From assembly GCF_032854445.1 (NCBI RefSeq), contig NC_088301.1, forward strand, positions 38,179,187 through 38,243,186: 64,000 nt of DNA, read 5' to 3'. The notes below the pieces were generated by a model. It was not told the origin of the DNA and searched no databases. It saw only the letters and a list, made by a program, of their open reading frames with translations. A program made the position numbers and the translations under genes. Shown here in pieces: positions 25,801-34,800 of the stretch. The stretch's first letter is position 1, and every line of letters begins with the position of its first letter. This DNA is from Liolophura sinensis (Eukaryota > Mollusca > Polyplacophora > Chitonida > Chitonidae).

Positions 25801-28800
25801 TCATGTTTCTTTGTTTTTTCTTAATAGTAAAACAAAGACAGAGAGACACACATATGCAGCTTAACAAAAATGCATAAATGAAATAAAAATAAAACTAAAA
25901 ATCCACCTTTGATTTTGTCCGATCTCTATGTTTTTATAACTTTCTTTTTTCTTAGTGGAAATTCTATTGAATTTTAAAAAAAACATAAAACCCATAAAAC
26001 AACAATTAAGGCCTTATGACATTACCATGGAAATTACATAGGACAAACATTTCCATCATGTTAACAGAGGAAATCCAAGCAGAACAGTTAGCAGTAGCCT
26101 GAATATTACTAATGTAAACTGACCGCACTAGGTGAATCTGGTGGGTTACTGTATTCATGAAGGACAGGTAACACTGGCGGGCAGAGCTGCTGCAGGTAAA
26201 ACACAGTCAACAACGTGGTCACATACGCCGGCATGGTACCCATCATCTGCTGGTCTACCTTGCATATCTACACAATGAGAAGAAAGTTTCAGTTGAAACA
26301 ATAGTACTGGTACTGTTCTACTCTGTGCCTTAAGCCCAGGTTCATAATGTAAATTGTTTTAGTGCAAATACATGTTGTGCCACACAACACATTTTTTTCT
26401 TGCAGATCAGCATTTCTGGATATGAAACGATATACATGTACGTTACAGGTCACCTTACTAAAGTTTATCAGATCTTGTGTAATTATCACTGCATACGAAT
26501 TCCCTGGATTTCACCTGGAAGGTGTCCCATACTGGCACCTTTTTACTGATCAGCCAAATGTAAATGTGTTGCACCTGTTCATATCGGATTCACTGCCTGA
26601 GAACTTCAAAATATATCACAGCTTTACCCGTGGACTAATGTGACACTAACCTTCCATTCAGGCTATTATCGTGTAATTAAATGTAGACGAAGCACTGTCT
26701 TTCTTAAACACTTTTTTAGTTTGCAGTGGCGGCATGCTGTTGCCTTGTGAGTTTAGTGTGAACAGGCCTATTTCGTGTCACTTTGCCAAATAACAGGAAT
26801 TTATGGATAATTTTCTGTAGTCCTCTTTTGAGAATAATATTCACTGACATATAAACTATAATTCACTCTGACTTGTATTGGAGCATAGTGATGGGAGCCA
26901 GTATGACGAGCGGTGAACTTAATTTACTGTAATCACTATTCTCATAAGTACAAGTGTTGTGATGCAAGCTAACTTTATTGCATGATTCCGCCATCTGGAA
27001 ACCACTTCTTTTAACACAGTTTATCCTGTTCATTTCCCTAGCAAAAATTTGTCTTATTGCTGACCAACTGGTTTCTGACAATGATACAATGCCTGATCAC
27101 TATGTGCATGCCGGGACTAGTTTTACCGACACATCTGGAATTAAAAATCTCTGTAATTACTTGACACGTAAGTTAAATGAAAATCTTTTGGGCTTGCATT
27201 TTACCATGCCAAGCTTGTTCATTTACCAACTGCAGTATTATTGTGAATATATCTAATTATGCCCAGGGTATTTATGGATTACCACTGACATTATACTGCT
27301 GGTGAGTGCAGGCCAGCAGGATATCAGAGCACAGTAAAACTCCCATAATTACATCGAATTCTCAGAATGTAGTACCGAGGTGAAAAGTTGGTGAAATATC
27401 AGGTAAATATGTGTGAAACACTGCAATAGATAAAACTGAATATGCAGTATATGTGTCGAACGATTCAAATATAACCTACGTAGCATGCATCACTTTAAAC
27501 TTAACTTTGAATAAGCATTGTAAGTGCCACTTGTAATCATCAATGTATACCCTTAAGTAATGATGTTCAAAGCTTCTTACCTTTGCCCAGAATCTGAAGG
27601 CTACTGCAAGATGATGCACCCTGGGATCAATTTTATTGTAAAGGGCCAATAACTCTGTTGTTTCATGAGCCTGACTGTTCCCCACAGTTAACTGAAAACA
27701 TGTACTTGTTTCTGGGTCCTCAAAGCTTACGGATGGAATCTTTGCCTTGAAATCACTTGTGACATTGTTGTAAATACCTAAAATTAAATAAAATTACAAC
27801 CTTGAAATAAAATTTGGTTTTGGTCACTTTTGGTTCATGTACAATACATTTGCAGATATGACCAAACTGATGCCCCAAGACATACTTAGGTGTTTGTATT
27901 TATCTCTATGAATTTTGCTGCTGTAAACTGTAACTACAAAAAACTTAATACACTCATAATACGGCAGCTGAAACAAATAATTGTACATATTCTGCTACAG
28001 ATAATATACCTTCTTCTTTGAGGGATTTGTAAATTATCACGAGGGCTTGGGAAGCACTTTCCCCTTTAGGAAGGATAATGTCAACATTGGCATCACTTGT
28101 CTTCAGGGCAAATCCAGTCACAGATGACCCATATAACTGCAATGTTAAATCTGAAACAAATGTAAAATGCCATGAACTTCACTGAACTGGAAAGGTCTAG
28201 CAGACAGCAGCTGTGTTTAATTAGATGGCAGAAATTCAAATTTCACCAGGAAAATGAAATTGGAGACAAAAAATTAACAGAACATTATTATAAATGTTAA
28301 AGGAATGACATTCATGTTTTTCTTGGTCACATTCCTTAGTCCCCATGAGAAACTGTGAACTATCAATAACAACTTTGTGGTTTCTACATGTAAATCTGAC
28401 CATACTTACTTGGTATTAACAACTGAAGGTTCTCTTGTAGTGCTGCCACAACCACTTGGCGTTGGTGCATTTCACTCTCTGACAATCCATACTTCTCCGA
28501 CAGCTGTGTAACAGTATGTGTCAGCGCAGCTAAGTGTGAAGATGAGGGAGTAGGGATGTCTTTCAGCTGTTTATCTCCCTTGGAAATCTGGAAACCATGA
28601 ATTAGAAAATGCTGAACAACAAGTAAACTCTAACATGGCATTTATTTAGGTACTTTAAAATACAGATCAGTGCACAAACAGGGCACTGTATGGACCCCTC
28701 GCTTGCACAAAGCAGAGGGGTGCAGTGCCCCGCCCCTCTCAACACGTATCCTGTAAATATCTGTAGATGTAGTTTACTGATACCTCTTTAAGCTGTCACA

Positions 28801-31800
28801 GCTTATTTTCTGTCTTCTGGCCCCATAAATTTATTACCAAATCAATTCATGATTGGCAGTTAGGTGTCAAAGGTATCCACCATATCTGTTTGATAGATAT
28901 AATTAGAACGGCAACGCTCCCTGGACAAACGCCTCAACTGGATCAATGGGTAAACCTGTTAAAAATGCACCCATCACAGCCTCTTTTTCAATGCTTTCAT
29001 TTTTCCACGAGGTCAGTCAAGTCCGTCAAATTGGTCCTCAAGTGAGATGATAAAACGCTCATGTGCTCACTGTTAGTTTAAAATCAAAACTAGCACAGAC
29101 TACAGATTACCACAAATGATTAGATGAGGCAAGTTAGAGCATTGGTGATTTGTTGAGTTGTTAAAGCTCAACTGCTGAAAGATTGATTGTACCCATTTTG
29201 GCCAGTGCTGGTTATCTGTTTGTTTTGATTCACTTTTTCATTGCGAAAACACTCATACTTATAATTTCTTGTTGTTTTCAAGTCACAGACCTGATACGAA
29301 AATAATACTGGAATATCCAGTTTTGTGAAACAGGAAATTTTACTGCAATGGATCATATTTTCATTTTTCTCCTTCTGCCATTTGTGTTTTCGTCATGGGT
29401 TTGAATCGGCAAAAAACTAGGCATACTCGACATTTTCACAATGTTTATTAACTTTACATAGTGTTTTTATTAAACAATAACAAGTCTAGAAATATGAGTT
29501 TTCATATATTTTATTAAATATTTTCCACTCTTATACACTGTTTGCAAAAGAAATTCTAAAGGTCAAACTGCCCCTCTGGAATTATATTTATTTATTTTAT
29601 TTATTTGATTGTTGTTTTATGCCGTGCTCAAGAATATTTCACTTATACGACAGCAACTTTCTCAAGGTTGTATGAAGTATGCAATATGGATGCATACAGA
29701 CATATAGCAATCAGGCATAATGTTTTATTGACAATTTCAAGCCAAAGGTATCTTATTTACTACAACTAGAATCTGTAACTAATGTCTGTAATTTAAAATC
29801 AGAAGTAAAGCTGTTTTTATTAGTTATTTTTTCAAGGCTCTTAATAAAGCCAAGGTAATGATCAGTAGTTATAAATTATTTGTTTGTCCATTTAGGATAA
29901 TGCCCTTAAGCAAAAAACATGCGCTGTGAACACACACTTTGCAATTCTTCTATTTTTTGAGACATCTTGTCTGCTCTTTTTAACAAGTATACACTGTAAT
30001 TGTAACAGGGATAAATACTTTTTTCCCACATGGTTAGTACATCCAAGGAACAATATAAATATGTCTTTACATTTCTGAACCTAAAATTGCAATTTTCTGT
30101 TTTAAAATCTTACAATTAATATGTCCTGAAAAATAGAAGGATTACAGTATACACATGCACAGCTCAGTGTTGAGTTGGTTATTTTTACTGCTAAATGTCT
30201 TCTGAATATTTATTTATCACATTCATCATTAAAGACACAAGTAGATAATAGGGCTCTTTAAAGCTATTATCCCTCCTCAAGAGTGCCCCTTTTGCAAAAC
30301 GGTATCACCTGTACTTCTTTCATGCATCATTCAGCGAAAAAAACTGAAAATATTAAACTGAACACACCCCAACTTCCAATCTAATTTTTGATAGGCATGG
30401 AGGCATTATTCTACAAGTTAGGGTTAAATCAAATACTGAAGAAATACCTCAAGCCTTCTGATATGACGCCGATCCTTCATGTGTTCCTTACAGTCTTGTA
30501 TCCTGTCACAATGGAATTCACAAAGTCGACAGAAGAAATTTGCTCTAGGAAAGCGTATAGATTTCTACAAAACAAAAATTTGAAAAGCTAAGTTAAACAT
30601 GTCTCTGACAATTATTGCTCCCTATCGGTTTAAAGAGGCTATACTGGAGATTTTTGGCAAAAAATCCATCAATGCCTGTTCAAATGAATTATTGCTATTA
30701 TTTTAAAATAGCCCAAGTAATTACCTTTTGCAAAATATTGGCTTTATCTGTGTATGTGTTACCATTTAAAATTAGTCATAAAGTTAGTAAAATTTAAAAT
30801 GTCGGTTAATTATCACTATTTCAAACTTAAGAATTTTACCACCATAAACAGAACATATATAAGTCTACTTCAAAATCTTTCTGAAAGGCCATTCTTGGCA
30901 ACTAGAGAAAAAATGATTTGCTCAGTGAACATGGATACTTTTACCTCAAATGTTCAGCATAGCCTCTTCAAGTTCTAATTTTGTCAAAACTGGATGAAAA
31001 AGCTTGGAACTCAACTTCAGTTGTAACAAGTGTCTTTGTGAAAAAAATATAGTTTCGGGTGTATATAACAGAAACAAGTCACATACATGAAATATTATAA
31101 TCAGAATTACTGCGGTAATGGAGTAATTAACATAACAAAACATTGCAGAAAAATCCCAACAAAAGCTATAACCAAATTCCACGGGCTGCTTATTTAAGTA
31201 CACATACCTTTATTCCTTCTTTTTCGCATATGAAAGAGCAATCTGCATTCAATTTATGCTTGTTCTTAATTTTGTTTTGGAGACAAAACTAACTGTGTAA
31301 ATTCTGGTTTGAATGAACGTAAAAAAGTTATGTTAAGTGGAAACGCAGAATATCAGGCTTATCCTGCAATTTCTTTTCCATTTGTATTGTTTAACAAACC
31401 TTTTTCAGAGGGAAAATTCCGGACACTCCAAGATCTTCCAGAACTTGATCAGTCTGAAGTGAGGGTCTGTCACCAACTTTACCATCAGGTGAACCACCAC
31501 CTGGATAAAAAATGTCCTACTACTGAACTTCACTTCATAAAAGTAATGATTCAAGAATATTCCACAAAAGCAAATATCAATAATGTTTGCTTCTCTCAGA
31601 CGAAATGTCAATTTGTAATTGTTTATCTTTTAAATATACAATATCAGACACTAGTATTTTGTATACAGTTTTATGCAAACTGTACATTCCATATAGCTCT
31701 TGGTTTTTCAAGAAAACATGTAACACTACACATGTTGGGCAATTTCAGTTATCCTTGTTTGGCATTTGTTAAAATGTATGTCAATTTACCTCTGGACCCT

Positions 31801-34800
31801 TTTGGTGGCCTGTTTTCATGTCTGAGTCGTCTGCCATTGTCGTAACCAAGGCTGTTCTGGTTGGTGTTCTGATCCATTGCGACAGGACTGACTTGCTCAT
31901 TTGCCAGAAAGGCTTCGTGGTCATGAAGGTTGCTTAACTGTGATCCATCCTCCACCCCATCAACACTGACTTTTCCTTGCCCTTTTAATTCTGACTTTTT
32001 TGACTTACTGCTTTTCTGTTGCACTTGGTTATTGCCTTTATCTAATCTTGATGCAGATGGGGCACTGTTTCCTTGATTTCTCGTCTTTGGCAAAGACTTT
32101 TTGGATTCCCCTTCAGTTGCTTCCTCTGTTTCAGCAGATTTCTTCTTTTTCCGAGGTCTCCGCTGTTTCTTGAACTCTGATTTACGTTCTGTCTCTGCCA
32201 CAGCTCCATTCCTATCCCCTTCACCTTGAGGCCCACCAGCCAATTGTAACATTGCCTTCAGATGGATCTCAATATCTGCAGCATTCAAGTGCTCTGCCAT
32301 CTCTGCCAACTTTAAGTTCCCTAAAGAAAACAAGTTGCATGTACACTAGCTAATCAACTTTTAAAGTAAATATAGTAAATATGAAATAAAATGTCCTACA
32401 TTGGTAACCTAAAGAGTAATGCTTAAAGGAAAAACAAAATAATTAAAGAAAAATTATAGAACTTTAGTAAATGAACATTCTGCAGGAGTCTATCTTTTTT
32501 ATGGGAAAAGGGGGTTGAATTCAAATAAAATTTCTTTCATTACTTCACTGGTTTGTAGCATCCTACACATGAACTTTTCACTTTATTATCTGACAGGCCT
32601 AACAGTGTCAGCTTAAAGAGTGGAAGAAACTAAAGTCCAAAGCAAATCACTGCCCTTCAGCAGATATCTGCCATGGCTTAAAGCTCCAGTCAAAGCATGA
32701 CAGCTTCTGAGCAATACAGCAACTGCTTTAAACATTTGACACAGTGTGGGCCTGAATTCATATTAAAATGTTTCTTTTCTTTCTATCACAAAAGGAAAAG
32801 TCAAACGAGGCCCCAATAATTTAGGTATAGATTTCACTTGTAAGAATCAGTCCACTGAACATCTTAGTCTATCTAAATTATGTAACCAAACCCAATATCC
32901 CAATTTTATTTTAAATACTCAGATGGAACTTCAAAACTATTCTGTGATATTGAGATTTAACATATTATATGGCTCTAATGCAACAAATTTATTGTATGAA
33001 TGGAATTAAATGAAATCTTGTTTGTGTGATGTTCTAGGATGATTGGCATTCAACATAAAGTAAAACCTTCAAATACACAAAATCATCATTTGGTCAAAGT
33101 ATACATAAAACAGAATTTTGCCTACTAAAGGTTGAATACCCTAAATACTGCTCTTATTCTTTATTTATTTATCTGATTTGTGTTTTACACCCTATTCAAG
33201 AATATAATCATTTATAGCAGCATTATGGCGGGAGGAAACCCATGACCATCCACAGACTGCTGGCAGACCTTCCAACTGAGGCCCCATGCTCTTATTAAAT
33301 GTGGCAATAATAACTATTTCCTGAGGGCCTCCATGGCAAAGGTGGTTAGCACGCCAGCATGGCGCAATGACCCAGGAGCTTCTCGCCAATGTGGTTGCTA
33401 TGAGTTCAAGTCCAGTTCATGCTGGCTTCCTCTCCGGCCATAAGTGGGAAGGTTTGCCAGCAACCTATGGATGTTCATGGATTTTCCCTCTCCCTCTAAG
33501 TTTCCTCCCACCACAATGCTGGCCGCCGTCGTATAAGTGAAATATTCTTGAGTACAGTGTAAAACAACAATCAATCAAAAAAATAAATAAATAACTATTT
33601 GCACCTCTCACTTGAGCAATATTTATGATATTCAACCTTCAATGTGCAATATTTTCTATAAATTTTAAAGCTAAATGGGAACTTGTACTGAAACTGATAA
33701 AGGCTGATATCTAAGTTAGAAGCAAGTTTGACAGCCAATCTACTATTCATCAAAGAATTCATCAATGCACAGAGAAACTGCCTGAATCTCTAAGCTTCAC
33801 AGAGTGCAGGAAAAATATGATGGCATTAGGCGAATGTATTCGCTCGCAGGGATAGACTTTTTTATACTGACAAGATATGCTTGTCATATATGCAGCCTAA
33901 CAGCAATCACACTAGGTGGAATTTTCCATCAGTTGTGGTTATAAATATACATTGTTGTGACCAAATAAATCAAATACGGTTTAACAAACAAAATGGCACA
34001 TGTCAACATAATTTTATGCTGTTTCATTTGTCAGCTTTGGTTGTCACAATAACTGGTATATGCTGATGCACTAACTGTTAGATCTAGTCTGTGAAAAGGA
34101 CATAGGCATAAAATCATTTGAAGGTGTTTTTTAAAAAATTTCAAATGTTTTTTTACCAAAATTTCAAATGAAATTAGAGGATGGATGGATCCAACACATC
34201 CGATGTCCCACCACCCCTTCCTCTTTGCAACGTTACTTTTCATTCCACTCCCAGTGAAAGCAATAGAGATGTCATGACGTCACAGAAAGATTAACATTTG
34301 TAACCAACATGTGGAGCATTCCGTTGACCTATTTGCGACAATACTGCTTATGACTGGTCAATTGCATGTTCTCGATTGACAGTTCGGAAAGGTCTATAAG
34401 GTAAAAACCAAAGACTCGCTGGACCAACAAATCCACTGGAATTGCCAGTGGTATCTGACATGTTTGATGCAAGCGAATTCTGGTCTAGAGCAAATTGCTT
34501 GTGAAATACCATGTCCTCAACACACACATACTTAATAAAGCTGATTTCTGGAAATTTGCAATATACACTTGTACAAGCAAAAAAAAATTGCCTTGTAGGA
34601 TGACCCAGTTTTATTGTATTAATAAGTATATCTGAATCTGTGAAGTGTGAATTTTAAGTGAGTAGGCGTCAGGCTGGGCATAAATTTTCCGTCAGCTTTA
34701 CAAATGACTTGTTTGTTTACAGGTATATAACTTATACATGGCTAAAGCAGATTGTAGCATCACTGAAGTGAACCACACTATCTTTTACTTAAATACCATT

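Noticed and set aside
31501-31515. Upstream alternative acceptor for TUT exon 3 (GTAGTAG|GACATT)
   Set aside because: From the phase-1 end of exon 2 it leads to a stop codon; the TATCCAG acceptor keeps the frame.
31309-31845. 178-codon plus-strand ORF
   Set aside because: It overlaps TUT exons 2-3 on the opposite strand, whose minus-strand reading fits phase and splice sites. The plus reading has no domain.
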